DNA of 64,000 bases, taken from Sporosarcina sp. BP05. GTDB lineage: Bacteria > Bacillota > Bacilli > Bacillales_A > Planococcaceae. Of this stretch, positions 26,483 to 35,514 are shown piece after piece. Below the pieces are notes generated by a model. The model had not been told where the DNA came from. It did no database searches and saw only the letters and a list, made by a program, of their open reading frames with translations. Position numbers and translations under genes: made by a program. How positions within the stretch are numbered: the first letter of the stretch is position 1; each line of letters opens with the position of its first letter. The stretch is taken from positions 1-64,000 of the forward strand of contig NZ_JACFTD010000013.1 in the NCBI RefSeq assembly GCF_014282005.1, in the 5' to 3' direction.

Positions 26483-27471
26483 CCGTCAAAGTACTTCATC
26501 CAGGTCTTTTGACCACGATACAAGACTTAGGAAGATATGGTTCTCAAAAATATGGTGTAATTGTTAGCGGTGCGATGGATAGCTTTTCACTGAGAGTCGC
26601 TAATCTGCTAGTAGGTAATGATGAAGGCGAAGGAGCCCTCGAAATCACGTTATTCGGAACAACCCTATATTTTGAAAAGGATTCGTTAATCGCCATCACT
26701 GGTGGGGACCTACTTACTACCATCGATGGTGAAAATGCACCGATGTGGCGTCCCATACTCATGCGAAAGGGCTCTGTATTAAAATTTAAATCCGCAATAA
26801 AAGGATGTAGAGCCTACTTAGCTTTTGCGGGAGGTATTGCTATTCCAAAGGTTATGGATAGTAAAAGTACATATCTTCGTGCAGGAATTGGCGGCTTCAA
26901 AGGTAGGGCCTTGCAAAAAGAGGATACATTCGAATGTGGAGAATTGAATGAACTCAATCATTCCCTCGTCCAACAATTAGAAAAGTTGAATGGACATTTT
27001 ACATGGGCTGTCAACTACAGTGCTCTCATCAATTTAAAATCATCTCAAACGATACGCGTTCTAAAGGGTACTGAATTCAATCGATTCGAAAGTAAAAGTC
27101 AGCTAACGCTTTTTAATGGAGCATATTCAATAACAACACAAGCCGACCGTATGGGGTATCGATTGGAAGGTCCTGCTCTTTCATTAGCTGAGCCATTTGA
27201 ATTACTGTCCGAAAGTGTCACATACGGAACTATTCAAGTTCCGCCAAATGGACAGCCCATTATTTTAATGGCAGACCGTCAAACAACAGGCGGTTATCCA
27301 AAAATCGGTCAAATTATTTCCGCCGATTTACCAAGTTTAGCCCAGTTACAACCAACTTCAATAATTCAATTCAAGGAAGTAACACATGAAGAAGCATTTA
27401 TGGAGTTATTAAAAAAAGAACACATTATAGATGAAATAAAAATGGCCATTCACTTTAAAAGAACATACTAA
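26479..27471 (+). CDS. pxpC: 5-oxoprolinase subunit PxpC (KipA-like, biotin-dependent carboxyltransferase domain)
   Basis: A 330-residue protein with VLHPGLLTTIQDLGRYG near the start, NLLVGNDEGEGALEIT, and QADRMGYRLEG and MADRQTTGGYPKIGQI in the C-terminal half: the C/D carboxyltransferase fold typical of KipA and urea amidolyase. It completes 5-oxoprolinase with PxpA and PxpB, converting 5-oxoproline with ATP to glutamate. Its start overlaps the pxpB stop by four bases. A hairpin terminator near 27550-27597 ends the unit. Confidence 0.95.
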   Translation: MTVKVLHPGLLTTIQDLGRYGSQKYGVIVSGAMDSFSLRVANLLVGNDEGEGALEITLFGTTLYFEKDSLIAITGGDLLTTIDGENAPMWRPILMRKGSVLKFKSAIKGCRAYLAFAGGIAIPKVMDSKSTYLRAGIGGFKGRALQKEDTFECGELNELNHSLVQQLEKLNGHFTWAVNYSALINLKSSQTIRVLKGTEFNRFESKSQLTLFNGAYSITTQADRMGYRLEGPALSLAEPFELLSESVTYGTIQVPPNGQPIILMADRQTTGGYPKIGQIISADLPSLAQLQPTSIIQFKEVTHEEAFMELLKKEHIIDEIKMAIHFKRTY

Positions 27472-27547
27472 CATGGGGAAATGATCATATTAAAATAAAG
27501 GTGATTGACTGAAAATCGGCCACTTTAATGCAAATTTATTTGAATAA

Positions 27548-27599
27548 AAACATCTTCTACTTATGCCTGATTAACAGCTAAGCAGAAGATGTTTTTTAT
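27548..27599. terminator. Terminator between pxpC and the IclR gene
   Basis: ACATCTTCT at 27549 pairs with AGAAGATGT, followed by TTTTTTAT on the plus strand, with A residues readable as T on the minus strand. It separates convergent genes. Confidence 0.85.
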
Positions 27600-28354
27600 C
27601 TTTTCATATAGCCTAACCGTTGCGATATTTCTTCAGCAGCTTCTTTTACTCTCGCTGCAAATATAGGAATGTTTTCATCTTGATAATTCGCTTCAATCCC
27701 TGCAACACTTAGTCCGGCAACTACGTTTCCTTTATAATCGAAAATTGGCGCGGCGATGGCCGAGGTATGATTCTCTAATTCAGAATTACTAATCGTATAA
27801 CCGTCTTTTTTAGCTTGCCGAATCGTATCATGGAGACGCTCTTTATCGGTGATTGTCCCCGACGCAAATGGTTTTAGTTCAATCGATTCCATATAAGCAG
27901 TAATTTCTGGTTGCGGTAAATAAGATAAAATAATTCGAGAACAAGCCCCAGCGTATAAGGGACTTCTTCTACCGATTGCGGTATATAAGCGAACTTTTTG
28001 GTTTCTATCAATTTTTTCAATATAAATCGCTTCATCGCCCTGTTTAATGATTAAATTAATTGCTTCTTTTACATCATTATGTAAGTTCTCCATAACGGGG
28101 TATGCAATTTGCCGAATATCAAGTCTTGAAGAAACAAGATGGCCGAATTTGAGAAATAGGAGCCCTAACCGATATTTCAAATCAATCCCCTTCTCGAGAA
28201 ACCCCATTTCTTCTAAAGACATTAACATTCGATAGACGGAAGTCTTTGGTATACCCGATAAATCAATGATTTCTTGGAACGATAACTCTGTATGGTCCAT
28301 AAATAAGTTTACAATATCCATCGAACGGACAACTGTTTTATTTTTATTATTCAT
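27596..28354 (-). CDS. IclR family transcriptional regulator (KipR-like position)
   Basis: A 252-residue DNA-binding regulator. The N-terminal winged helix-turn-helix covers about residues 8-70 (LSFQEIIDLSGIPKTSVYRML as the recognition part), followed by the IclR effector domain with SRIILSYLPQPEI, SELENHTSAIAAPIFD and AGLSVAGI. Convergent to pxpBC, it occupies the place of kipR, the IclR-type regulator of the B. subtilis kip operon; control of 5-oxoproline genes is inferred from that. The effector might be 5-oxoproline or a related metabolite. Confidence 0.88.
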   Translation of the reverse strand: MNNKNKTVVRSMDIVNLFMDHTELSFQEIIDLSGIPKTSVYRMLMSLEEMGFLEKGIDLKYRLGLLFLKFGHLVSSRLDIRQIAYPVMENLHNDVKEAINLIIKQGDEAIYIEKIDRNQKVRLYTAIGRRSPLYAGACSRIILSYLPQPEITAYMESIELKPFASGTITDKERLHDTIRQAKKDGYTISNSELENHTSAIAAPIFDYKGNVVAGLSVAGIEANYQDENIPIFAARVKEAAEEISQRLGYMKR

Positions 28355-28415
28355 ATGATCTCCTTATGTGATGCCCATTTCTATAATAGTTTTAGCTATA
28401 CTCGAACTTCCTTTT

Positions 28416-29339
28416 TTATTTTTCCATATTAACTTTTATCTGTGCCCTATTGGACAATGAAGCAATCGCATTCTTCCCGCGATAGTTAACGAAGCATATA
28501 CTTATACCCACGAACAACAGCCCCATGATTAAAGGGTACGTTACCGGTTCATCTAAAAAAATTGTGCCTATAAAGACTGATATGATCGGTACTAGAAATG
28601 TAAAGGTACCAACTTTACTCGCCTCTCCTGCATTTATAAGTTTATAATAAATGATATAGGAGAGTGGAATACCAAAAGTAGAACCGTATCCGAGACCAAA
28701 AAGATATGCGCCGTTCCATTCGATAGCGGACCAATTTTCAAAGATTGACCCAGTGCCTATTAAAATACCCCCACCAATAATACACTGCAAAGACACCATC
28801 CAGTAAGCGTTTACTTCGTTGCTTACTTTCTTCACATAAACCACTCCAAGTGCCCAGCTAAATGCTGTAACCAACCCTAAAACTACACCAACGACCGATA
28901 TATGAGTGCTTAACCCATCCACACTGACAATTACAATTCCAATAAATCCGACAATCAAACCAATTATTTTAATCGGTGACATATGTTCTCCAAGCCATAT
29001 CCAAGCAAACAATCCTAGTAATACTGGCTGAAAATAAACAAGCACCGAAAATAGTCCTCCCGGTAAATAGATCAGCCCGACTGTCTGTAACCCAAAAAAG
29101 AGAATCGTATTGAAGAATGCAGAAATACAATATTTCGACCAATTTTCTCGCCAGTTGATCTTGCTCCGCATTTTATATATCAAAGCCGCTAATAGAAGAC
29201 CTCCTATCATTGCACGCATACCTGCAAACAATAATGGTGGTGTATATGGCACGGCCAGTTTATAGATCGGCCAACTACCACCCCAAACAAAGACTAATAA
29301 CAAAAGTGCGGCCGTTGACTTTGTAAATAACTTCCCCAA
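28416..29339 (-). CDS. EamA/DMT superfamily exporter
   Basis: A 307-residue protein with ten hydrophobic helices formed by two EamA repeats. Characteristic features are WGGSWPIYKLAVPYTPPLLFAGMR at the start and a second repeat with ALGVVYVKKVSNEVNAYWMVS. DMT members of this type export amino acids, nucleosides or other metabolites; the substrate is unknown. It lies 62 bases upstream of the IclR start, same strand, and could form a unit with it. Expression may be linked to the same regulator, which is a guess. Confidence 0.87.
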   Translation of the reverse strand: MGKLFTKSTAALLLLVFVWGGSWPIYKLAVPYTPPLLFAGMRAMIGGLLLAALIYKMRSKINWRENWSKYCISAFFNTILFFGLQTVGLIYLPGGLFSVLVYFQPVLLGLFAWIWLGEHMSPIKIIGLIVGFIGIVIVSVDGLSTHISVVGVVLGLVTAFSWALGVVYVKKVSNEVNAYWMVSLQCIIGGGILIGTGSIFENWSAIEWNGAYLFGLGYGSTFGIPLSYIIYYKLINAGEASKVGTFTFLVPIISVFIGTIFLDEPVTYPLIMGLLFVGISICFVNYRGKNAIASLSNRAQIKVNMEK

Positions 29340-29855
29340 TTGTTTATCTTCCTCTCAAAAGCTGAACGGTTCGCCCAACAATAAGTGTTAATCTATCTAA
29401 CTATACACCTAAAATTGTAATACCACTAACTAATAATTATCGGTTATGAATAGTTAAAATATATTAAATATGGGAAGTCTATAGCATAACAGAAATACAA
29501 ATCAAAGCTCCAATCCAATAATATGTATCCGACATCTTTTATCGACTCCCTATCCCCAAAGGACGGATAGCAGAAGGAAAACAAAACGAAACAGGATTTC
29601 TCTAGGATCGTGGTCCTACTGAAATTGTTTTTTCAATGCGTAACATTTTGGTTTATCAGCGGGTCTTCAACTGCTTGAATTAGGTTACCTAGTACTAAAA
29701 CTATTCATAGTTGTTTAAAACCAAGTACTTTTTCAAGTCCTGGATTCTCAATACACACATAATATAATTGTAAGCGGTTTAAATTAATCTTGCATTTACA
29801 GATTACTTTTTTTATAATAAACATGATAATCATTTACATCCAGGAGGCATTAATG
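29340..29855. other. Intergenic region before the amino sugar PTS operon
   Basis: No gene seen. It contains a small hairpin (CTATCC...GGATAG near 29548-29568), TATGAATAGTT at 29443-29453 whose reverse complement recurs at about 29700-29710 inside the palindrome AACTATTCATAGTT, and the PTS promoter region. Confidence 0.45.
29763..29782 (+). promoter_or_regulatory. -10 element with adjacent cre-like site
   Basis: A perfect TATAAT (29763-29768) is followed directly by TGTAAGCGGTTTAA (29769-29782), close to the CcpA cre consensus with one departure at the conserved C. The overlap would let CcpA block the PTS operon. Confidence 0.6.
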
Positions 29856-31394
29856 ATGAGTAGTTTCTTCGAGAAAGCACAACAATTTGGTAAATCATTT
29901 ATGCTGCCTATAGCTGTATTGCCCGCAGCAGGTTTACTTTTAGGGATTGGCGGTGCTTTATCCAACCCCAATACAATAAAAGCTTATCCATTTTTAGACG
30001 TAACTTGGTTGCAATCCATTTTCACCATTATGGCAAGTGCAGGAAGCGTCATATTCGCAAACCTTGCACTTTTATTTGCGATAGGTGTAGCGGTTGGTTT
30101 AGCCAAAAGTGATAAAGGAACCGCTGGACTTGCAGGAATGCTCGGTTTCCTAGTCATGAATGCAACTATCTCAGCATTATTATCAATCATGGGAATTCTC
30201 AATACTGAAAATCCCGCATCTGTTGGACAAGGATTAGTACTTGGTATTCACACGTTAGAAACAGGTGTCTTTGGCGGTGTAATGGTTGGTATTTTAGTCG
30301 CTTTTCTTCATAATCGTTATAATAAGAAGCAACTTCCTCCATTTTTAGGTTTCTTTAGCGGATCACGATTTATTCCTATCATTTCTGCATTTGCATCTAT
30401 TTTTCTTGGGGTGCTTATGTTCCTAATTTGGCCATTTATTCAAGCTGGTATTTTTAAAATGGGTGGATTAGTAGAGGCAACTGGTTACATTGGAACATTT
30501 ATTTTTGGATTTGTGTTACGTTTATTAGGTCCATTCGGTCTTCACCACATATTCTATATGCCTTTTTGGACGACTAGTCTAGGCGGATCACTCGTTATTG
30601 ATGGACAACTTATTGAAGGAACACAGCGAATTTTCTTTGCACAGCTTGCTGATCCTACCGTTGAAAAGTTTTATAGCGGAACATCCCGCTTCATGTCCGG
30701 ACGCTTTATTACGATGATGTTTGGCCTTCTTGGGGCAGCTTATGCAATTTATCGCACAGCAAAACCTAAAAACAAAAAAATAGTTGCAGGATTAATGGGA
30801 TCTGCTGCATTAACATCCTTCTTAACAGGAATTACAGAACCCATTGAATTCTCATTCTTGTTCATTGCTCCTTTACTTTATGTTTTACATGCCTTTTTGG
30901 ACGGATTAGCCTTTATGATGGCTGATATTTTCCAAATTACAATCGGGCAAACATTTTCGGGCGGATTTATCGACTTTGTCTTATTTGGAATTTTACAAGG
31001 TGACGCGAAAACAAATTGGATCATTGTTCCTCTAATCGGCATTCCATGGTTCTTTGTTTATTACTTCTTATTTACATTCTTTATTAAGAAGTTCAATTTC
31101 AAAACCCCAGGCCGTGAAGATGAAGACCTAAAAAATACGCCAACAATGGAAAACACAAGCGAAAGAGCACAAACAATTATTACGGCATTAGGCGGCGCAG
31201 ATAATTTAACAGATGTTGATTGCTGTGCTACTCGCTTGCGTATTAGCGTCAATGATCCAGGAAAAGTTGATGAAGCACTATTGAAAGAAACAGGAGCAAA
31301 AGGTGTTATTATGAAAGGTAAGGGTGTCCAAGTCGTTTATGGACCGCATGTTACCATTATTAAAAATGAAATCACAGAAATAGTTGGTGAGTAA
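29856..31394 (+). CDS. PTS transporter, EIIC-EIIB fusion for an amino sugar
   Basis: A 512-residue membrane protein. The IIC part has about ten helices (residues 1-400) with [16 protein letters not shown] at the start and [15 protein letters not shown] and [12 protein letters not shown] further on. The IIB domain follows, with the phosphorylated cysteine in [13 protein letters not shown] (about residue 455). There is no IIA or HPr domain, so a general EIIA must supply phosphate. Two adjacent ATGs (29853 and 29856) follow AGGAGG; I use the second for spacing. It begins an operon with nanE and an RpiR-type regulator, so N-acetylmannosamine or a related sugar is the likely cargo, imported as its 6-phosphate. 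Confidence 0.9.
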   Translation: MSSFFEKAQQFGKSFMLPIAVLPAAGLLLGIGGALSNPNTIKAYPFLDVTWLQSIFTIMASAGSVIFANLALLFAIGVAVGLAKSDKGTAGLAGMLGFLVMNATISALLSIMGILNTENPASVGQGLVLGIHTLETGVFGGVMVGILVAFLHNRYNKKQLPPFLGFFSGSRFIPIISAFASIFLGVLMFLIWPFIQAGIFKMGGLVEATGYIGTFIFGFVLRLLGPFGLHHIFYMPFWTTSLGGSLVIDGQLIEGTQRIFFAQLADPTVEKFYSGTSRFMSGRFITMMFGLLGAAYAIYRTAKPKNKKIVAGLMGSAALTSFLTGITEPIEFSFLFIAPLLYVLHAFLDGLAFMMADIFQITIGQTFSGGFIDFVLFGILQGDAKTNWIIVPLIGIPWFFVYYFLFTFFIKKFNFKTPGREDEDLKNTPTMENTSERAQTIITALGGADNLTDVDCCATRLRISVNDPGKVDEALLKETGAKGVIMKGKGVQVVYGPHVTIIKNEITEIVGE

Positions 31395-31396
31395 TT

Positions 31397-32080
31397 ATGT
31401 TGAATAAAATTAAAAATGGGCTTGTTGCTTCATGCCAGGCCCTTGAGGATGAGCCTCTTCATAGTTCGTTTATTATGGCAAAATTAGCGCTTGCTGCCGA
31501 CCTTGGCGGAGCTGCTGGTATTCGCGCAAATTCTTTGCGCGATATTCAGGCTATAAAAAAAGAAGTTTCTTTGCCTGTTGTAGGAATTGTTAAACGTGAT
31601 TATCCTGATAGTGATGTTTTCATTACTGCGACAAAAAAAGAAGTCGATGAATTAATTGAATCTGGCTGCGAAATGATTGCTATGGATGCTACATTACGTC
31701 CACGTCCAAATGGTGAGCAGTTAAAGGATATTGTTGATTATGTAAAAACGAATCACCCACATATCCAATTAATGGCTGATATTTCAACTTTAGAAGATGC
31801 ACTCGAAGCGGAACGTTTAGGATTTGATTGTGTTTCTACCACTCTTTATGGCTATACAAAAGAAACCAGCGGATGTAAACTTTATGAAAATGATTTTGAG
31901 TTCATTAAGATCGTACTAAATAACATTCGGATTCCGGTTATAGCTGAAGGTAATATTCTTACACCTGAAATGGCAAAAATAGTAATATCTCTCGGCGCTT
32001 ATTCCGTTGTCGTGGGAGGGGCTATTTCAAGACCCCAGCAAATTACTAGGCGGTTTGTAGACGAGATCAAAGGAGTGTAA
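31397..32080 (+). CDS. nanE: N-acetylmannosamine-6-phosphate 2-epimerase
   Basis: A 227-residue TIM-barrel enzyme, matching NanE. Features include [18 protein letters not shown] (residues about 61-78), [17 protein letters not shown] and the active-site region [15 protein letters not shown]. It converts N-acetylmannosamine 6-phosphate to N-acetylglucosamine 6-phosphate. Its start follows the PTS stop by two bases. Neither sialic acid lyase nor N-acetylmannosamine kinase is nearby (the dapA-like gene at 42993 is under lysine control), so direct PTS import of N-acetylmannosamine fits best. Confidence 0.95.
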   Translation: MLNKIKNGLVASCQALEDEPLHSSFIMAKLALAADLGGAAGIRANSLRDIQAIKKEVSLPVVGIVKRDYPDSDVFITATKKEVDELIESGCEMIAMDATLRPRPNGEQLKDIVDYVKTNHPHIQLMADISTLEDALEAERLGFDCVSTTLYGYTKETSGCKLYENDFEFIKIVLNNIRIPVIAEGNILTPEMAKIVISLGAYSVVVGGAISRPQQITRRFVDEIKGV

Positions 32081-32083
32081 TGA

Positions 32084-32896
32084 ATGGTTACACTATTGAA
32101 GGAAATTCAATCTAGATATTCTTCTTTCTCGGAAAAAGAGAGAGGTCTAGCCGATTATTTTCTTTCCTCGCCAATTGAGGCTTCACAAAGCAATATTAAA
32201 GATATTGCTGTCAAGACTGATATTTCTGTTGCGACGATTACACGTTTTTGCAAAAAGGTTGCTTGTAGAAACTTTGTCGAGTTGAAAATAAAATTAGCGC
32301 GAGAAGCATATCAGGTAGGTAATGATAAAGTTGACTCAAAATTAAAGCGGCAATATGAGGATATTCTAAATGATATTCAAGGACTAAGTGGAAAAGATTC
32401 GTTAAATGAGGTTATGCAACTCATGCAAGAAGCAAATAAATTGTATATTTATGGATTAGGCAGTTCAGGACTTGCTGCGCAAGAGTTAAATTATCGTTTA
32501 AGTAGAATGGGCTTTGCATCAGAAGCTGTAACTGACCCACACTTAATGATCATTAGGAGTACACTAGTCCAAGACCGTGATTTACTTCTAGCATTCTCTC
32601 GCTCAGGACAGACTAGAGATTTATTACACTCCATTAAAGAAGCTAAAAATAATGGCGCAAAAATCGTCTCGTTCACCGCTTATGGCGATACTCCGCTAAC
32701 CAAATTATCTGAAGCCGTATTATGGACGATACATCCTTTACGTACCGGATATATATCTACTGGTTTGGATTTAAGTGTTCTTTATTTGATTGACCTTATT
32801 AGCTTATTTTTATTAAAGGACCAAAAAGTTAAAGAAACATACGAAAAAACAGTAACTGCCATTTCCTCTGAAGCATATATCGAAAGTAATCAATAA
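32084..32896 (+). CDS. RpiR-family transcriptional regulator with SIS domain
   Basis: A 270-residue regulator. Residues 1-75 form the HTH_6 domain (NIKDIAVKTDISVATITRFCKKV), and the C-terminal SIS sugar-phosphate-binding domain shows YIYGLGSSGLAAQELNYRL and AFSRSGQTRDLLHSI. It resembles MurR or the regulator NanR type of Firmicutes sialic acid and amino sugar clusters. It starts four bases after nanE, so it is the third gene of the operon and most likely senses an amino sugar phosphate and controls it. Confidence 0.92.
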   Translation: MVTLLKEIQSRYSSFSEKERGLADYFLSSPIEASQSNIKDIAVKTDISVATITRFCKKVACRNFVELKIKLAREAYQVGNDKVDSKLKRQYEDILNDIQGLSGKDSLNEVMQLMQEANKLYIYGLGSSGLAAQELNYRLSRMGFASEAVTDPHLMIIRSTLVQDRDLLLAFSRSGQTRDLLHSIKEAKNNGAKIVSFTAYGDTPLTKLSEAVLWTIHPLRTGYISTGLDLSVLYLIDLISLFLLKDQKVKETYEKTVTAISSEAYIESNQ

Positions 32897-32919
32897 GATT
32901 ATAATTTTAGATTAAACTT

Positions 32920-32980
32920 AATAAGGTATCTGGCTCTAAAACAATTCGGCATTGTTTTTAGAACCAGATACCTTATTTCT
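32920..32980 (+). terminator. Intrinsic terminator after the PTS operon
   Basis: AATAAGGTATCTGG and TCTAAAACAAT arms pair with ATTGTTTTTAGA and CCAGATACCTTATT, forming a long stem followed by TCTATT. Confidence 0.85.
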
Positions 32981-33278
32981 ATTAAGATTAAGTGAAATTT
33001 TATTCGTAACTATATAGTTGACACTTAACGAATAGGCTGTTCTTCCAACGCCGCTTTGTCGCTTAGTTATGGCCAGCCTTAAAGCTCCTAATGCTGTTAG
33101 AACTGAAATAAATTGTAAATATTATACTATAGGAAGATTATGAAAGTCCTGACCTCCCCCCTCTCTTCCATTTGATAAATTAATTGTAAAATCCATAGGT
33201 AACAGCTTATACATTATATCGCGGCAATGAATAACCTATAGTAAGTAGTGGTTAAGCCACCATAAGGAGGTTTTTATT

Positions 33279-33566
33279 GTGCCACAGAGAGGAAATGGAC
33301 GATTTCGTTTTTGTGTTTTTCCAGGTTATAACTGGTGTGGGCCTGGTTGTAGTGGACCCGGCGCTCCTATTAATGAGGTAGATGCAGCTTGTAAAGCACA
33401 TGACGATTGTTACCGCAGGGGCGGATGTCCATGTGAATGTGACCGTGAATTTATTCGTTGTCTACGTCATAAAATAGATCCATGCACTAAAAAAGGTAGG
33501 CACGCACGTCTGCTCTATAATTATATGAAGTTACAAACATTATTCACTTGCAACTTTTATAGATAG
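33279..33566 (+). CDS. Phospholipase A2-like miniprotein (parvoviral VP1-type fold)
   Basis: A 95-residue cysteine-rich protein from GTG 33279, which has AAGGAGG eight bases upstream. YNWCGPGCSGPG (residues 17-28) resembles the calcium-binding loop of secreted PLA2, and CKAHDDCYRR carries the His41-Asp42 pair of the catalytic HD motif. Nine cysteines suggest disulfides. Small proteins of this pattern occur in Bacillus and are sometimes labelled after the parvovirus VP1 phospholipase domain. No signal peptide is visible, so export or spore deposition is unclear. No catalytic test exists from sequence alone; a structural or antibacterial role is also possible. Confidence 0.78.
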   Translation: MPQRGNGRFRFCVFPGYNWCGPGCSGPGAPINEVDAACKAHDDCYRRGGCPCECDREFIRCLRHKIDPCTKKGRHARLLYNYMKLQTLFTCNFYR

Positions 33567-33696
33567 CAGGCGAGATGGGATCCTTTGAATTTTTCTTGGA
33601 AAGGATCACACCTGTTGATTGACCAAAGTAAACAGTGAAAATGGATTTTTCCAAGTCCTACTTACCGCATTTTTATGAAAATAAATGGTTAATCAT

Positions 33697-33733
33697 CAAA
33701 AAAAGCGAAGATGAGATCTTCGCTTTTTTTGTA
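33697..33733. terminator. Bidirectional terminator
   Basis: AAAAAAGCGAAGAT pairs with ATCTTCGCTTTTTT across a GAG loop, between the PLA2-like gene and the minus-strand DinB gene. Confidence 0.93.
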
Positions 33734-33739
33734 TATTCA

Positions 33740-34186
33740 TTATTCTACTTGACTACTGCCGTTTTTTTGAATGAGTGATATCTGTCCTGCATGAATACCT
33801 GTATGGTACATTAATCTTCCAACAGCTTCTAAAGGTGTTGATATCCCGATTGGTGACTCCATACTCTTATTCCACTCTTCCTCAGGTAACTCTATCATTG
33901 CTTTAATGAGATGTGTGTTCGAAGCTGACAACAGGTCAACAAGCGCTTCTGAATCAGTTAAGGATGGCTTCGTAACCCCACCTTCTGGCATACTTCTGCC
34001 GAAAAACCATTCAGCGAACATATACTCCACTTCCGCGGTATGATGAAGCAAAGACCCTATTGTTGATTTTCCCAGCTGCAAACCTAGATCTTGTTCCGGC
34101 AATGCCTCTGCTGTTTTATGAAATCGTTCCCGAATTGCATTCCAGATTGGTAACACAGTAGAATATGTCATTTGAGCATACCTCAT
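33740..34186 (-). CDS. DinB family protein
   Basis: A 148-residue four-helix-bundle protein of the DinB/YfiT-type metal-binding superfamily. The putative metal-binding histidines are in SLLHHTAEVEYM (His about 48) and in YHTGIHAGQISLI (two His, about residues 129-133). Members include bacillithiol-dependent transferases, but many are uncharacterised. It follows the HugZ gene by 11 bases and ends the operon preceded by two Fur boxes, which is unusual for DinB proteins and suggests an iron or heme link. Confidence 0.85.
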   Translation of the reverse strand: MRYAQMTYSTVLPIWNAIRERFHKTAEALPEQDLGLQLGKSTIGSLLHHTAEVEYMFAEWFFGRSMPEGGVTKPSLTDSEALVDLLSASNTHLIKAMIELPEEEWNKSMESPIGISTPLEAVGRLMYHTGIHAGQISLIQKNGSSQVE

Positions 34187-34197
34187 TCGCTTTAATT

Positions 34198-34710
34198 TTA
34201 CGCTTCAGCGTCCTTCTTCTTGTCTACAACAACATGCGTAAATACATTGGCATCAATATCCAGATCGAATGCCATCCCAAAACCGACTACGTAACGTCCC
34301 TTTAAGGGTGTCAATTCGAAAAGTGAGAAATCCAGTCCTCGCAAGAGATCCATCATTTTAGCACCATGATCGGCATTAAATAGTTCAAAGATTTCATCAT
34401 GCCCTTCATTACCAATATTTTTCGGCGTACAACTCCAGCGTACTCGCTGCGTTGCAAATTTATTAATCGTTGCGGACTCGTCAGCAATAAGAAGCGCATC
34501 CACATATTCATTTTTCTCCATAAAACTATAATGCTCCGCAATCTGGCTAATATAGATATACAACTTGCCATCTTTCTTAACGAAAGGCGCATAACTAGCA
34601 AACGGCTTCCCTTCATCATCCAGTAAATTCAAAATCAAGTTTTTTCTACTCGCCACAAACTGCAAATACTTTGCCTTATTCATTTCCAAATCAACAGGCT
34701 TTTTCAACAT
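34198..34710 (-). CDS. HugZ/HutZ-like heme-degrading protein
   Basis: A 170-residue split-barrel protein of the pyridoxamine-phosphate-oxidase-like fold. ASYAPFV (residues 38-44), YISQIAEHYSFM and LFELTPLKGRYVVGFGMAF agree closely with HutZ/HugZ heme oxygenases, and the C-terminal FTHVV (His about 159) matches the heme-ligand histidine region. Such enzymes open heme and free iron. It lies 23 bases after the ABC ATPase gene, downstream of two Fur boxes, so the transporter probably imports heme. Cofactor and activity are inferred from the family. Confidence 0.88.
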   Translation of the reverse strand: MLKKPVDLEMNKAKYLQFVASRKNLILNLLDDEGKPFASYAPFVKKDGKLYIYISQIAEHYSFMEKNEYVDALLIADESATINKFATQRVRWSCTPKNIGNEGHDEIFELFNADHGAKMMDLLRGLDFSLFELTPLKGRYVVGFGMAFDLDIDANVFTHVVVDKKKDAEA

Positions 34711-34733
34711 TCATTCCTCCATTTATTAATCTA

Positions 34734-35513
34734 CTATCTAGCGGTACTTAACAAATGAATGCGCGGTTTCTTCTCCGTAGAAAGATAATCAATTTCCGCA
34801 TCCATTCGATAAACTTGCCGAATCATATCTGGCGTCATTACCTGGTTCGGTGTTCCACTCATCACCTTCTCACCAGCCTGCACAACAACGATGCTATCGC
34901 TATAAGAAGAAGCTTGATTGAGATCATGTAGCACCATTACAACCGTCATGCCCATATCACGGTTAAGTTCACGAACAAGCTCAAGTACCTCATGCTGATG
35001 TGAGATATCCAAATAGGTTGTTGGTTCATCTAACAATAAAACTTTTGGACGTTGTGCAAGTGCCATAGCTATCCATGCACGCTGAGATTCACCGCCTGAC
35101 AAAGAAGCGACCGTTCGATCCTTATAGGCTGTTATATGCGTTCTCTCAAGCGCCCAATGGACGATTTCCATGTCCTCATTATTTAATTTCTCAAACCACT
35201 TTTTATGGGGATACCTACCATAAGAAACCAGATCAATAACAGTCATATCACTCGGCGCTTGGTTTTTTTGACTAAGCATGCACATATTACGTGCTACTTG
35301 TTTGGCGTTCATTGACTTCAAATTTACGCCTTCAAATTCCACCGAACCTTCGTGATAAGGAATGTGCCGCGCGACTGCTTTGAGCAATGTCGATTTCCCT
35401 GAACCGTTCGGACCAATAATAGACACGACCTCACCCTGTTTGACAGCAAAGGAGAAGTTGCTAATTGCATTCTTCTGTTCATACCGAATTGAAATGGAAT
35501 CCACAGTGAACAT
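34734..35513 (-). CDS. Iron/heme ABC transporter ATP-binding protein
   Basis: A 259-residue ATPase of the FecE/FhuC/HmuV group. Walker A is GPNGSGKSTLLKA (about residue 34), the signature is SLSGGESQRAWIAMALAQR and Walker B is VLLLDEPTTYLD, followed by the H-loop VVMVLHDLNQA. It energises uptake across the plasma membrane with the permease directly upstream (two-base gap). Start TTG or ATG near 35513 has a plausible site upstream. Heme as cargo is inferred from the HugZ gene downstream. Confidence 0.94.
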   Translation of the reverse strand: MFTVDSISIRYEQKNAISNFSFAVKQGEVVSIIGPNGSGKSTLLKAVARHIPYHEGSVEFEGVNLKSMNAKQVARNMCMLSQKNQAPSDMTVIDLVSYGRYPHKKWFEKLNNEDMEIVHWALERTHITAYKDRTVASLSGGESQRAWIAMALAQRPKVLLLDEPTTYLDISHQHEVLELVRELNRDMGMTVVMVLHDLNQASSYSDSIVVVQAGEKVMSGTPNQVMTPDMIRQVYRMDAEIDYLSTEKKPRIHLLSTAR

Positions 35514-35514
35514 A

